NCBI GenBank assembly: GCA_038373865.1
Contig: JAXGGA010002393.1
Span: forward strand, 1-64,000
Direction of reading: 5' to 3'
DNA: 64,000 nt
Origin: Uloborus plumipes
Taxonomy: Eukaryota; Arthropoda; Arachnida; Araneae; Uloboridae
The translations under genes and the position numbers were made by a program. Positions 12,441-26,500 of this stretch are shown here, piece after piece; position 1 is the stretch's first letter, and every line of letters begins with the position of its first letter. Under the pieces are notes generated by a model that searched no databases, was not told where the DNA came from, and saw only the letters and a program-made list of their open reading frames with translations.

Positions 12441-14287
12441 CAGTGGTTCTCAACCTTTTTTGAGCTACCGTCCCCTTTAAGACTGAAATTGTTTTCAACG
12501 CCCCCTTTGGAGAAGTGCGTGAAACGGAAGAGGGGGAGAAATAAAAGCAGTTTTCTTGACCAGTTTAACTCTATAATTTTGCCCAAATTAATAGTTGAAA
12601 CATGACTATGGAGTAAAAAAACTTTTCTAGCTGAAGAGATATTTAAAAAAAAAAGCAGTCAATGTTTTCCCTCCAAAAAACAGAACTTTGACACAGCGTC
12701 AAAGAATCAACCAAGTGCCCAGAATAGTTCTATTAAATGAGTAACCCATTTTGAAGGTAAATAAGAAAAAAAAGATTTGAAATAAAAATGCGTTGTTTTC
12801 AACATTTTTTTTTTAAACCAATATACTTTGAAAAATGCACTGCGTTCAAATAGTTCCCCAAACCGTGTTGTTCTTATTTACTTGCAACTATGCAATACGC
12901 AACCCTTATTCATTGCAATAACAAAGCCTGACTTACGATTTTTTCCAGGTGGGACAAAGACGTGAAACTACCACCCGTACATGTCATCCTTAAAGATTAT
13001 AAATCAAGTTTTAATTGGAGGGTTCGATTTAGAGATATTCTTTTTGAGTATTTTATGACTTTGAAGGTTAGATAAAATGCCAAGAGTTCCAAGTCTTAGT
13101 AACTCAATTATAGTATGCCATTGGAGACATCACAGCAAAGACGACGCTTGTTTTGAAAATGGAGTCTTAAAAACGCAGTTCCTTAAAGCTTAGGTTTTGT
13201 GGTGTTAAGAGCTAGATTCAGACTCTACCACGGTGAAGCATTTAAACTTGACGTAATTTTAGGCAAGTTTTGTGGTAACATTAACAAGGCAGAAAAACTT
13301 CATGAAGTTTTGTGAGAGTTATTTTTAAGCTAATTTTAGTCATGTTAGGGGGCGTCAAAGCTCCTTCCGGTGTTCTCTGAAATTGAAGTCTTAAAAACCA
13401 GAATTTAAACTATTTCTGTTGAGGTTGAGGGAATGGTAAAGGTTCGGGAGTTTTCTCCAGAAATTTTTTCACATTGTACTCTGAAAAACTGTGAACTTCC
13501 TTTGGTGTTGTTACGGCCATGCTCTTACAACACAAAAGGTCGGCAAAGTCTGGTGGCTCTTCTACAAATTTTTAGGAACCGAATTCCTATAAACGCAATT
13601 CTACGCTCTTTTTGGTCATGATTTGGGGCAAAGTAGGCGAGTAGTTCGATATTCACTCCGGTAATCATTTTTGAAAAAAAGCATTTAGTTGCCTTTTTAA
13701 GTGGTTTCCATAGCTCTCCCGACAGAAATGTTTAAAAACAGAAATTTTAATCTATGTGTGGTTATGTTAGTGAAAGAGGTGGGTGGTTTTGGATCTTTAC
13801 CCCGGAAGTTTTTAAAAGGGAAGTTTTCAAAACGCAATTTTAAGCTATTTTTTGGTTTAAAAGTGAAAGGGGAGGAATTTAGGACTCTTTCTTGAGCAAA
13901 TTTTAACTGGATATCAGTAAAACACAATTTTAAGGCTATTTTAGATAGTTTACGCTATGAAAGTGGAGACCTAGCTCCAAATTTTTTTTTTGAAATTTAA
14001 GTACTATGGGAAAATTTTTGTTATATTTGATGACGTTAGGAGAAGGATCAGGGTACAGGAGATAACACCAGAAATTTTTTTTTAAAGCTATCCTTACCGA
14101 TTTATGGGAAAAGGGTTTTCTATCGCCCCGCCCAAAAAATGTTATCTTAAACAAATTTTAACACCGCCCCCTTTTCGCCCAAAATATGTCCACCGCCCCC
14201 CTGCTGCCCAAAAGAGTCTTACCGCCCCTCAACATCTTCCCACCGCCCACCGGGGGGGGGGCGGTATCGCCCCGTTGAAAACCACTG
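12441..14287. mobile_element. CAGTGGTTCTCAAC hAT-like element, copy 1
   Basis: The ends are CAGTGGTTCTCAACC and GTTGAAAACCACTG. The flanks are a perfect 8-bp duplication CTTTAAAG (12433-12440 and 14288-14295). This terminal sequence is well known from hAT elements. The right subterminal region is an array of CCGCCC motifs (about 14125-14275). A second copy in opposite orientation occupies 45860-49676. I saw no intact transposase. Confidence 0.9.
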
Positions 14288-14295
14288 CTTTAAAG

Positions 14296-15657
14296 AATTT
14301 TCTGTCTTTCGCATCTCATAAGGGACGGGAAACCCCGTATGTGAATTCCTGAGCTACTAAGAGCTTTTGAGCCAAATTAGGTAAAGATCCAACTTAAACT
14401 GAATTTGCATGAGGAAAACTCCTCAATGCGAATTGCTGACCATCAAATGAACTGTGGCCTAATTTGGCTAAGGGACGACATAAACTGTGGATTTGTATAA
14501 GGAAGACGTACATATACAGCCATTTCTACAAGTATAAATTGCCAAAACTTGAATTCAAAAAATATGTATGCAGTTATTCCCCCCACCCTTCTGCTTTCTG
14601 TGCTTGTTAAATGGCTATCACCCACTTGAAGGTAGACTTGGTGATACAGCGAAAAATATGCCCGACTAGCTTTACAGTAAGCAAATTGCACCTTTCCTCT
14701 TTTTTTAAGATAGCAATAAACATTACAGCAAATTGCAAAACAATGTTCTGATCTTTTCAGAACAAAATATTAGAGAATCAGGACCAGCCAAAATTGACCA
14801 GCATCTCACCAATGGGTCGAAACCGCTATTTAGGACAATGATCAACGGGTGTTATGCGTATCTCTCGTGTTACGCCAAAATAAATCAAGGTACATCAATT
14901 ACCAAAGATGAAAGTACTATATTGATGCCTGATTGTCTTTAATTTATAGAAAATTTTTCGTAACATTGTGTGGTCCTACATTAAGAATTTATTGAAATAG
15001 CAGACACCGCTGTGAAGCACCATCTGATGTTATTTATTTGTTCTTATGAGAAAATGAGTTTTAACTTTAAATTACTCGAAGAACAAGCGTAAAAACAAAC
15101 TTAATTTTAAGGATGATTTACGGCTGCGTTTCAACAAGGTGGAGACAAACTTCGATGAACGTTGTAAACAAAAACTAACCCAATATTCCCACTAAGATTT
15201 TTTAAACCTTCTTCAGTTTTATGTCTTCTTTAAAGAGACTCTTTGTAATAAATTTTCCATCATAATTACACTTGGTATTAATTTCAACTACTTATTTTAA
15301 ATTAAACTTTAACTATCAAATTCAACACATTTTGCTAAAACTAAATAGCTTTATTAGAGTATGTATAGTTTACACAAAGGGAAGTATGTCAGATGAGAAA
15401 GCTTGAGAATCATTGGGCTTAGGAAAAACTGGTTCATCATAATATTTTTAACAACCCAAGCGAGAAAAAGTGGGAACACTTCATACTGACCCGAGACTCC
15501 ACCAATCAATCCCTCTCGTTAACCAACCATCGACTTCATGTCATGTTGCTTGTGATACGATATCGAATTGATATCAAATTGTACAATTTTGTCGAAGCTA
15601 ATTATTTTCTACGTTTGAACAACGTTAGCAATAAATGTGTTTCTTTTGTTATCTAGG
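14296..15657. other. No gene recognised
   Basis: Mostly AT-rich. A splice-bounded open stretch at 14759-14890 (acceptor ttttcag, donor AAG/gtacat) could be read as about 43 codons. It resembles nothing I know and has no partner exon. Confidence 0.4.
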
Positions 15658-15921
15658 AATTGAAGGGCTTGGGAGAGGAAGGGGTTATGTGAAAAAACAG
15701 AAATTGCGAGTAATTAAAGTTCAAAGTTTTATTGTTGCAATTGTTTCAGCTTTTTTGTTTTCTTGTTTTTTCAGTGGTGTGCGCATGAAATTGGTCTAAT
15801 GACATCTACCTTTTAATGTACCAAGTTTTATTTTCTTAACTGTATCCATTGCTTACCATTGTCCAGAGTGTTCATTTTTTAAAATGTAATGTAGCCCCTT
15901 CATTCTCCAAGCCCTTCAATT
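15658..15921. mobile_element. MITE with AATTGAAGGGCTTGG ends
   Basis: AATTGAAGGGCTTGGGAGAG at the left recurs inverted as CTCCAAGCCCTTCAATT at the right, 264 bp overall. The inner stretch also matches (GAAGGGGTTA against the inverse of TAGCCCCTTC). No target duplication is clear and there is no coding. Confidence 0.65.
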
Positions 15922-16009
15922 ATCAAATCAATACGAAGGACATGGACATTTATTTCACCGCAATAAGATAACTTCATATGATTGCCTCACTCGTACATTT
16001 GAATTATTT

Positions 16010-16260
16010 GAGCCTCCCAAAAATTCGCCCCAGATCGGCACCGAAAGAGACTCAAGCGCCTTCTCGGTTTCGGGGTCACGCGCATAACCCGCATCACTTC
16101 TCAATCATCTCGGGACTCTTCGGAAGGAGCAGTTAGCGTGTTAGGGTCGATCTTTCAAGCGCACTCCACGTCGATCTTTCCCCGTCACCCCCCATTGATG
16201 ACTCCATCTTACTCCAGACAGCTGAAGTCATAAAGATCGCTCCTTTTTCTATTTTCATCT
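16010..16260. promoter_or_regulatory. CpG-rich island, candidate promoter
   Basis: This block is much richer in G, C and CpG than any other non-repeat part of the flank, with CpGs from about 16026 to 16246. It lies about 4 kb upstream of the first visible MMP21-like exon on the same side. It could be that gene's promoter and 5' UTR, or an unrelated island. No TATA box or signal-peptide frame was recognised in it. Confidence 0.35.
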
Positions 16261-19200
16261 TTCTGCAATGGATATACGAGGCAGTGTGCGAATTTAGCGT
16301 AAACATTGGTATTCAACAAAGAATGCGTGCTTCTTTTATTAATGGTAGAATCTACAAAGAGCTGATTTTTTTTTCAAAAGATTACCTTCTGAAGCTGCTA
16401 AATGAATATTTTCTGCTGATAAATTTATAAGAAATTAATCAGAAAAAAGGCTGAGGATATTTTAACGATGTTGCAGTAAATGAAAGGAAAGTTTTTTCAC
16501 TCAAAATTAAAGATGCTAATAAATAAAAAAAAAAGATCCCGGATAAAATGAAGATACCAAAGATAATATATACAGATGCAAAGGTACCACTGATATATTT
16601 CTGTTTAAAGCAACGTTTCTAATTATACAGCTTGGTGCATGTTTTAACAATCAAAAAAGCATGTTTTATTATTAGATTAAAAAAAAAAAAAAACAAGTCC
16701 TGGATGTCACTCACCCCCACTCCCTAAAAATCTGCTAAACATTTTAATGGTTTTCGCATTTTTGTGCAGTTTCGCAAGGATCTTCTACGTTACAAAGAGG
16801 TTTAGGGGCCTTTGTACATTGTGTCCAGGTTTCATTCCAAATATGATTGAAGAAGTTAATATTCCTAATGACGTTTGCTTCACCAAAATCTCTATTGAGT
16901 TGTTATGTAATTGTTTCAAAAATAACACCATATCTTCAACAAGGAGTCCATCTAATTACCTTTACAAAAAAAGTTTGGTAACTTAAGGATGATTTAATTT
17001 CAGAATGTATTTTTTCTTCGTGAATTTAGAAGATAAGATGGCTTTGAACTTGATGTCAAACCCATTCATGGGCAAGTTTAGTGGTATTGATGTCATGTGT
17101 TACCTTCTGAGGCCTTGTCGTTCGTTGAAACACTTTATTGGGGCGCCTGCGAGCTTGCTTTTGTCGAAGAAATCAAAAATAAGAGGCAAAATAAGGATAT
17201 TCTAAATGTAAAAAAAAAAAAAAGAACGTAAAGGGAATCCAACCATTACAGTCTACGGGAACGTCTCTGAGACCGTATTTTAATAGGCTGCGTCATTGTC
17301 AGTTTTTGCTACGACTGAAAATTCTATTGCCAGTTGAGTAAGAGTAACAGAGAGACGGATATGAACTGAGACATACTTCTCTCGTTGTTTCGGAGCAGAC
17401 AATTGGAGTTTTTAAAGACACCAGATTTAGTGTGCTTTTTTAAAACCAAAAACAAATAAATAAATAAATAAAAATAACAAATTTAACCTGCTGTTTTTGT
17501 AGCCGGCAGTATAATTTTTACGTTTGGGTGCGAGGCACAAAGTTAAAGAAACTTCACATGTTTGAAAATGAATTTTCATCTTGGTCAAAATGATTTTCCA
17601 GTTCTTTACACTCAGGGCTAACTCTCTAGTTTATCATATTTCACCATGATTAAGTTTCTTAATTTATTCTTTTTCCATTACTTGATTTTAATATTCAGCC
17701 ACTTTTAATAGTTTGTTCGCACTTTCGTGATCTTACTTTACTTACAATCATGCTACAATTTCTAGGAAAGTCTATTTTTCCTCTTCACCTCCTGTTCCAT
17801 ACGGATACTACGGCTGTTTCCTAAAAGAGGCTAAAAACAAATAATTGGTATAGTATGTTGCTTTATCAAAGCAGATACATATAATCAAACAAATCTTTTT
17901 ACGTGAAAAAAGAAATATTGCTCGGTTTAATATACAGGAAAGAACAGAATTCAAAACCACGAGTGTGCTGTTTTGTGAATGAAAATATAATCATAAGATT
18001 TTTTATTAATTAATTAACTTTTTTTTTTTTTGCAACTCTCAATTGCTTTGAGGAGAAATTTGTTTTCTGATATTAGGGGGCCTGATCATAAGCATATGGC
18101 TTTAGATTTAAGGGTTTGTAGTAAAAGAAATTTAGTATGAATACACGTAATAAATCTCTCCCTCCCCCCCCCCCAACAAGCTTTACTTAAAATATTTCAT
18201 CCTCATATAATGCAACTTGTAAGCAGGTTCCAGCCATCTTTCTACAGAATGCCACTTCTGGAGCCGCAATGAAATTTGGTCTATATTTCGGATGCAGAAA
18301 AAATACAATAATAATTGCAACAATTAAAAATGGATAAAAGCATAGCTTCAAGGAAATCTTTTTAGTTGATTCATACATTTGATTATATAAACTATTATAG
18401 ATTCTTATAATAGTTTAATCTAGTTTGATGACATTACATTAGCAAAAGCTGAATTGATTGATTGTTTATTTTAATATTTCTAATAAGAACTTAACCATAT
18501 GGCATTTTTCCATGTTTTCAGCCACACCAGATTTTTCGACGGATTTAAATTGAATTAGTTTCATCTCTAACTTAATAATTTGATTGAATGCATTGACACT
18601 TACTTTACATTTTGAAGCAATATGACGCTAGGTAACACAAACAGTTTCACATGCAATAGAAAACGATATACTGATGGCTGAAAAATTACCAACCAAAAAA
18701 AGAAAAACCTTCCCTCCTGTTCACAACAATTTTCACAAGGTTGTATTCTTTGCATGAGTAGAGTATTGAGCTTGAATAATGCAATGACTTCAGAAAAAAA
18801 AAAACATTTTCTCCTAGTATAAAAAAAAAGCAGACGGAAATACAAAACAATGATTTTTTTTATCGTGTAGAAGAAACAAATCAGTTCAGCTGTTAAAGTG
18901 ATACAAAACATAATCGAACAGCAATCAATGTTGCTCAAAGATTCAACCAATGAAATAAGCTGAGCAAATTGTTCTACGGAAGTAATTGGTAAGTTTACTG
19001 TGAGGTAAGAAACCTTTTATTGAGTCTGGGAATCAAACATTGAAGGATATTTAGGCATTAAAACTAAAATGGGAAAAAGATAATGTTCATAAGAGTTCTT
19101 TATTGACCATTAAACTTAACACGCATGCTGTTTTCCAATGTTCTTTTTCTAGTTCGCTCGGGTAACAGTTGGCTTCTAGTACCGACGCCACGAAGTATGT

Positions 19201-20321
19201 ATGATGCAAGTGCGTGGGTACCTTATGAAATATTACATAACGATAATGTTATGCTGTAGGTTTGAGAAAATAGAGGTAAAAGGTTGATTTCTTAAAAAGT
19301 AATAACAGTAACAGAGTGAGCTATAAAATATGCGTAAACTTTAAGAGCCAACCGATTTTTGCCAACCGATTGCTTTTATAAGTTCTAAATTGCTATGCGC
19401 TGCAAATAATATTAAATTTGGTTCTTATGTCTACTTTATGTTGTCCTTTTCACCCCCGTTTTTAAAAAAAATTCCGGGAGGCAAAGAAAAAAGGGTACGG
19501 TACTCAAAGCAAATTATATCTAAAACTGAAAATTCCTCCCACTTACATATAAATACAGACACCTCTCGATAGCTCGAAGCCTCAAGGGACTGGACTTCGA
19601 GTTATTGGGAGTGAACCGCAAATGGATCGACATGGTGCAGCAAATGCTGAGGTAGATAGTATTCAGCGCCTCCCACATCGTTGGCAACTTGTGGTGACAA
19701 TAGCAGGGAACTACTCTGAGGGCCTTCAGGTCCAGGTTTGTCATGTCAATCGTATTTTGTACTGCGTTGTCACTCTTTTATACCGTGAAGGCGATATGGC
19801 CTTGTATACTACAGTAATAAATTAGTATTTTACAATATTTCAGCACTATTCACTGCCACACATTTAGTTAACACTTTGTCCCTTTGTTTGTACATGTCCC
19901 ATTTTCCAACCAGTTTGATATTTGCAAGAAAAAAAAAATGTTGCAATAATTTTTAACCCAACCCTCGTACCTAAGGATCTTGTTTGATACTTCGGGTCCT
20001 TTTTGCGTCAAGAATGCCAAAATTCCTATTGATCTTCAAAACAGCAATTACGAATACCAAAGAGAACACTAATTTAAACAAATAAAATGGTTTCAAATGT
20101 AAGTAATGATGCTTTCTTGTTATATCATAGTGCCTCTTCGTGCACAAAAACAACTAACAATATAATTTCCAAATGTTAATAATTTTGTTGCCAAATGACG
20201 CAAAAAAAGCCTAGAAGCAGGACGCCCGTCATCTAGTGGCCGAAATCACTCTCAAAAAAAAATTTATTTTATTATTTTATGCCTGTTAACTTTGTGATTT
20301 TAATCAGTTTCTTTCCTGCAG
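16261..20321. other. Upstream flank or first intron of the MMP21-like gene
   Basis: AT-rich DNA. The missing signal-peptide exon (ATG, hydrophobic stretch, phase 0 donor) should lie here or further upstream. I found no convincing candidate. A pogo-like end fragment (CACCTCTCGATAGCTCGAAG) is at about 19560. Confidence 0.5.
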
Positions 20322-20595
20322 GAAGTACTGAAGCGATACGGGTATCTTCGCTGTAGTTCTGGTAGACGACGAAACCACGCCACGCGGCACAAAGAAGGAA
20401 GACACGGGAGAGGTCGATGCAGCCAAGAGGAGATTCGGCAGGCGGTCAAGAGGTATCAGAACACATATAACATTCCAGTGACGGGGAGTCTTGATGAAGC
20501 CACGCTGAAAATCATGAGTGAATCTCGATGTGGAAATCCAGATAATGAGAGTCGAGCCTCGGCTTTTAAACCGATGATCAAGCCAAAGAGAAGAG
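20322..20595 (+). CDS. MMP21: MMP21-like exon: pro-domain and cysteine switch
   Basis: The acceptor is ttcctgcag and the donor is gtgatt. The exon enters in phase 0 and leaves in phase 1. Residues 1-91 begin EVLKRYGYL, the usual start of the MMP pro-domain helix. They continue through a peptidoglycan-binding-like segment (QEEIRQAVKRYQ, then VTGSLDEATL) to the cysteine switch ESRCGNPD, whose C70 should ligate the catalytic zinc in the zymogen. The usual proline before the switch RCG is replaced by S. An Arg/His-rich insert (residues 15-32) separates the first two helices. The preceding exon must end in phase 0. Confidence 0.9.
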
Positions 20596-23500
20596 GTGAT
20601 TGTTAATTCTCAACAATATACCTAAATTTCTACATTTGTTTGCTGCAGAAAGTAATGTACTGTCCGTCTTTGAAAACCGCTCTTATCACCCGGGAACCAT
20701 TCCACTTTAAAAAGGAGTGATGGGTTGTGAGTGGGAACTTTCCGAAGTTTTCAATTTAAAGATTGCATTTGCTATCCTTTTGACACATTCAACTGAACTA
20801 TGTATTTGAAATTAGCATCGTTCTACGTTGTTCAATACTGCTCAAATTGCTTCTTATTATTCTTCCCCTTATTGTTATCTTACCTATCCCCCCAATTTTG
20901 GTAAGATCAGAGAAGACCTGACACATGCGTAAATACGCGGAAGGTTTTACCTAAGAAAATTAGACAGTAGAAGCGACATGCTGTACTAAGAAATTAAAGC
21001 ACGGAGGTTGCCCCGATGTATACCAAGTCCTTAGCTTTTAACAAAAGATATTGGGGTGCATTGATTCAATACATTGCAATATGGAATCATAATTGGTAGG
21101 TAATTCAAATTTAGGTATTATTGTTAGTTTATGAAGCGCATAAGGCGTGAATTAAAACGTAAACTAATCTGATACCTCCTTTATTCTGTCGCTTTGCGAG
21201 ACTGGTGATTAACAAGCTCGTGAATCGACCGTGTTCTCACAGCCCCGTCTGTTTTCTCACCCATGTATCCCCCCCCTCCCCATAATCCCGGCTTCAATTT
21301 CTTCTCTCTCTCTCTTCTCTCCTTCTTATCATATACGTGTCTTCTCTTTTAACATTCTTAACTCTGGTTTGCTGAGATTGCTACAAATATGAAGTTTTGA
21401 GCATTTTAACCCATTTATGCCCAAGTTTCTTTTTAACAATTTTTTTCAAATTTTTTTCTGCTTAAAACTCTTACTTGGAATGATTTACATACATTTTAGG
21501 CTTAAAATAGCTCGCTATTGCCATATTTATTAAGTTATTTAACATCCTGTTTATGGGATATTTTGCAGATATGTGAGCAAAATACGACCTTACTTGACTT
21601 CACTTTTGCAAAGTAACATTACAGAAGGCATCTGTGATCAATTTTAAGCAAATCATTTTAAAATTGTTTTATTTTATGAAAAATAAGTTCGCAAAAAACA
21701 CTTACTTTCTGTGGCTACCCATGCTGGATCGTTACTTGACTGATTTGTCTGAAAATAGCTGTCGATAAATAAACTCTGATGTCTAACAAGTGGTTCTAAC
21801 TGGTTTTCTCAAGAAGAAGGACTGTTTAACTTGTGAAAAACAGCTTAAGTAAGACGATATACCCATTACAGGTTTTTGTATGCAGTAACTAACAAGCGTC
21901 CCGTTTTTAGGCTACTGGGTGTAAATGGGTTAATAATCTGTCAAGTTAAGCTTTAATAATCTTGTGTCAAGTTAAGCTTTAATAATCTTGTGTCAAGTAA
22001 AGGAAAAACTTTTTCGGCACTAATAAATGACTAAACAAATAAAATGACTGCATAAATATTTTATTCTGTTCAATAAATGTTGTCTGCTTGAAAAACATTT
22101 TAATAAAATTAATTTTTGACATTTGCTTTTAACAAAAAGCATAGTGAGCTTTTGAAATTCCAAATCTTGTAGTATTCATTAAACTCTTTTTTCGTTTCAG
22201 TTGGAAAACGAAGCCACAATTACCAACAGTTTTCAAGACATAAAAGAGAAGCAAACTCAAATAATGATGCGAATGAAAACGAAATTTTTTCTTCGTACTC
22301 CATAAATCCTGATGGGAAACCTGTAAGAAAATTCATAAACGAAATACCTCATAAATCAATTGTTGATTACAAACAGCGAAAATCCGAAGGAAGGATATCA
22401 ACAGAGTTTTCAAACCCCACCTCTAGGTTTTTCTTCCATAATCTTGAGACTAAAAAAGATAACCTAGAAAATCAAAAAAGAACTTTTGAAAGTGCGGTAC
22501 CAATTCATGAATTCGTGCTCGGAGAACGGAGGCCATCAGTCGAAGAACCTCTTCCGCCGGGAACATCAATCACCAGGAGAAAAAGATGGCTGGAGAGATA
22601 TTTGCAAGAGTTGGAAAGCGGGGAACTTGACCGAAAATTATTGGAAAGCTATGAAGAAACTCAGCAGAGAAGACGAAAACGGTCCGTGGCGACTGGTGTT
22701 GAGGGCCAGTCTTTCGTGAATGTAAGCACTTATTAAGTATTCAAAATCATTTTTGCTCAGTATCTTTAAAGTCTGATGTTCTGAATTGAATGGAACTATC
22801 AAATCTTTGTCGTTTTTGATTGAAAAATATATTTTTTCTTATGAATTCGTTGCCTAAGTACTTACCTGATCAAAGTAATAGCCATGGCGAAAATTAACAT
22901 TTAAATAACAGCAAATACCACAAAATATTTGCGTATAGGTTTGATTTATTGAAGAAAAACGCGTGCTTTCTCGGAAATGAATCCCTTTCGAAGATTCTTC
23001 AACTTTAAAAGGAATTTTGTCAGTTACGACGGTTCTTTTCTCACTGAATCAATAACTCATGTTCAAATCTAACAAACGTTTCGTCAGTATGACTAAGGAC
23101 CCTGCTCCACATTGACGTAAAGCAGAAAAATAAAGCAGAAACGTAAAATGGGTTACATAGCGTTCCTATGGGAAGTACCCGGATTTTCGGTTTCTGCTTT
23201 CGGTTTCAGTCGCGTTTTACGCTGATGTGGAGCAGGGCCCTTAAAGTTTATTCGGTGCATTTTTCACGGAGGTACTTTTTTAAATAGGAAATTTTTGTGA
23301 GTTTAAGCATGCGCTTCTGAAGGCTTGCTGAGCTATGAATGGAACCCTCTTAAATATGTTATTTGAGTCAATGCAAGTCTGTCAGTGAATAGCGGAAGAG
23401 GGGTAACTTTAAAAAAGGAACCCACTAAACCCATAAATCTTAATACATGCTAAAAGAGTTGCACTTATTCATTAGATGCTCAATTAAATTTTGAATAAAC

Positions 23501-26500
23501 AAACGTAAAATTGCTAAAAAGTTCCACAAAACATAAACATTTTTTAAGCAAGTTTGTGTTTTAAATTTAGAGTGCATATTTTTAATCAAAGGACTCAAGT
23601 CAATAAAACCATACCAGGTCAGTATAGTTTTTGTATCATAGTGATAATCTTACTTACTCAGAATGTAGTTCTCAGAATTTTTTTTTGTTAACTTAAAGGT
23701 AAAACTCCAACAAAATTCCCTTAATTCAGGCATCTTTTGGTACGAAGCTATAATTTTCTGCATGTAATAGTTTATGCATCGAAAATATACGATTTGTTAA
23801 TGCTGTGACATTCCCTTAGGAAGTGGTAACATGGAGACTGGTTGGCTCAGCTTACAGTAATCAACTTACTATCAATACCCAAAGAACTGCTTTAGCTCTA
23901 GCATTTAGAATGTGGGGTGAAGTCATTCCACTAGTATTTCAAGAAGATATTCGTTCTCCAGTAGATGATGTGGATGTGCTAATTGCTTTCGGAAGAGGTA
24001 AGCGAGCAACTGCAGTTATCTGCCTTTAAAAATACTGTGGAGAACAGCACTAAAACAAAAAAGGAATCTAAATTGACAATTCATGGAGTATATGTAGGTT
24101 TAGTAGTATGTGTGTAAGTGTAGTAAAGAAATAAATTCTTTTACTATACTTGTGTTAATTTGTGAAACTTAACTGCTGGTAAGTGAAAACTTGGTAACAC
24201 CTATATTCGGGCTACAGAGCATTGTTGGGGTAGAACTTCTTAAGCATCTTAACAGATTGTGTATAGTGTGATTATCCACCTAGATCAACCTAATGGCGAA
24301 ATACACGGGGTCTTTCCATTTACTTCCGAGTCTTTGGGATGAAAAGAAACATGCATTTCATTAGCTAACAAAGAGTCATGAAGTCAAATTTTTAATACCC
24401 AGTTACTCTCAGGGAGTGTAATCTTGGACATAATTAACTAGATACAAAATTTTACGATTCAACTTTTCAAAAGCAAGGGAAGGATCTGAAGTTCGAGCAT
24501 AGAAATTTTGTTTCACTTTAACCCAAACTAGACATTTTAACTAGTAATCATTAATCGTTCCTATACAATTCAAGATTTTTAATGCTGTATAAGCGCATAT
24601 ATCGAGCATTAAAAGTCAGAAAAACGCCGCAGAACCAACCTTTGCCAACTATGAAACTGCTAAACGTTCTTTAATGTGTTTTGGTTTAAAATTCGCCAAT
24701 GTACGTGCTAAAGATTGTATAATTATTAATATTGTATCATTTTATTTTAAATAGCTGGTTCCATCGGTAGTTGATAATGTTTATCAGTTAAATATGTTAT
24801 TTCTCAGTATTTATCACAGAGGTGCTCAACCAGATAGTTATGACGCAGAGTTAAAGTTTTTGGTGGTGTTTCTATAGGAATTTTTTACTTTGGGTGGGGG
24901 GGGGGAGGATCCGTTCTTGAGATGCGTTGGCTTACTTGAGGTATTCACTATCGCTTTTGGGGGCACTCCTAATCATCACATTCTACAAGTACAAAAATGC
25001 AAAGATAATAACCATAACTGTAACAAAGTTAGAGCATAAAAATGCGATAGTTTATGTTATAAAAATAGCTTTCCCTTTTTTCCCAATAGTTCCTTTCACC
25101 TTTTCTTATCTTGTGTTTCCTGAAGGAGCTTTTAAAGTCACGTCTTAATTCAAAGTGTTTTAAAAAATCACTTTCATTAGCTGCTTCACTTTTCGCCAAG
25201 TTAAATTTCCTATTCTTGGTTGGCAGGATAATAATAAACACCCTGTTTATCAGCAAAGTGTTTAGATTATGTTCAGTGTTGTCCCTTTTCTGCATTATGC
25301 TTATCTTACCTTCCATTTACCTTTTCAAATCCTTTTTCTGTGAAAGTTAGTTCGTTCAGCTCTCTAGTCTAAGCTAATCAGCGCGGCGGAAAAAATAGTT
25401 TCACTAAGGATGTGTTTATGTTCAAATTCTGTGGGTAGCAGAGGTATCTTTGCACTCTAAACACCGCGAAGGGGCTCTTGAAGATGGTGGAAGATTGACC
25501 TGGCGCCAAGGGTTGTCGCTTTCTCTTTCATCGCACAAACTGAATTCAGAGAGAATATAAACGTATAGGAACATAATTTTTGCAAATAAGGAGAGAGGTT
25601 TTTTTTCTTTTCGTTTTCTCCTTCTTTCTCTTTACCTTTCTCTCTTCCGTTTTTCTTTCTTGTCTGGCTTTTACAGATGATTTTTTTATTAATGTAGAAT
25701 GCATTTTTTATCAATGTATGTATGTATGTTTGTTCCTTATACGAATCCACAGTTTTCGTCGGATTTTCATCAAACTTGGCACAGGGGTTCCTTGATGCAC
25801 TAGAATTCACATAGGCGGGGTTTTAAAATTAAAAACAAAAAAAAAAAAAAACCCGAAAAGCTCAAAGGTCAAATTTTTTGTCTAAAAATGGCCATTTTCT
25901 TTTAATTTTGAATATATAAATTAATAGAGAGAAGCCTTTAAGCATACTAATTGATAAAGTTTAACACATTTAAATATGAGTATTTTCCAACAAAGGTTAT
26001 GATTAACAATGAATTATCAATTTAAGGCTCACCTATTTCATTTTAGCATGAAATGAATTAAAAACAATTGTTATTCATGTTGTAATTACTTAGGAACATT
26101 GTTGTATTAATAAGCACCCGGGCAACGCTGGGTAATAAATAAGCTAGTATCCACTAAAAAACAAAATCAAACTTTAGCTTTTCAGTGTCATGCAATCATT
26201 TCTAGAAAAATTCGACCTAAGTCGGCGACAAATACTTCTTCGATAAGTGTAAATATTTTCGTCTCGAGTGTTCTTGGTAAAAAGAGCGAACGGTATCAGT
26301 CCTCTCTCTTCCTCCCATCCGAGTGCCAAAATCAAGTGGGTGACAGTTTTGGGTTACCTTTTTTTCCAGCTTTCTTTTCCAGTAGGCTTTGTTGAGGACA
26401 CGCGTCGCTGAAACAGTAAACTTTAAATAAACATTTCTATAAGTACTAAGATAGCAAGGGCAAATAAGAATCGAAGCATAAACATTTCTTTTTTTCCGCT

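Noticed and set aside
14759..14890. Possible small exon with acceptor ttttcag and donor AAG/gtacat
   Set aside because: No recognisable protein, no partner exon, and no fit to the missing MMP21 signal-peptide exon.
16747..16986. Frame starting MVFAFLCSFARIF as the MMP21-like signal-peptide exon
   Set aside because: The start is hydrophobic, but the rest does not resemble an MMP pro-domain start. No suitable phase 0 donor was found.
19560..19825. Frame MDRHGAANAEVDSIQRL near a CTCTCGATAGCTCGAAG sequence
   Set aside because: The short sequence looks like a lone pogo-type end. No matching second end or transposase motif was found, so neither a gene nor a full element is claimed.
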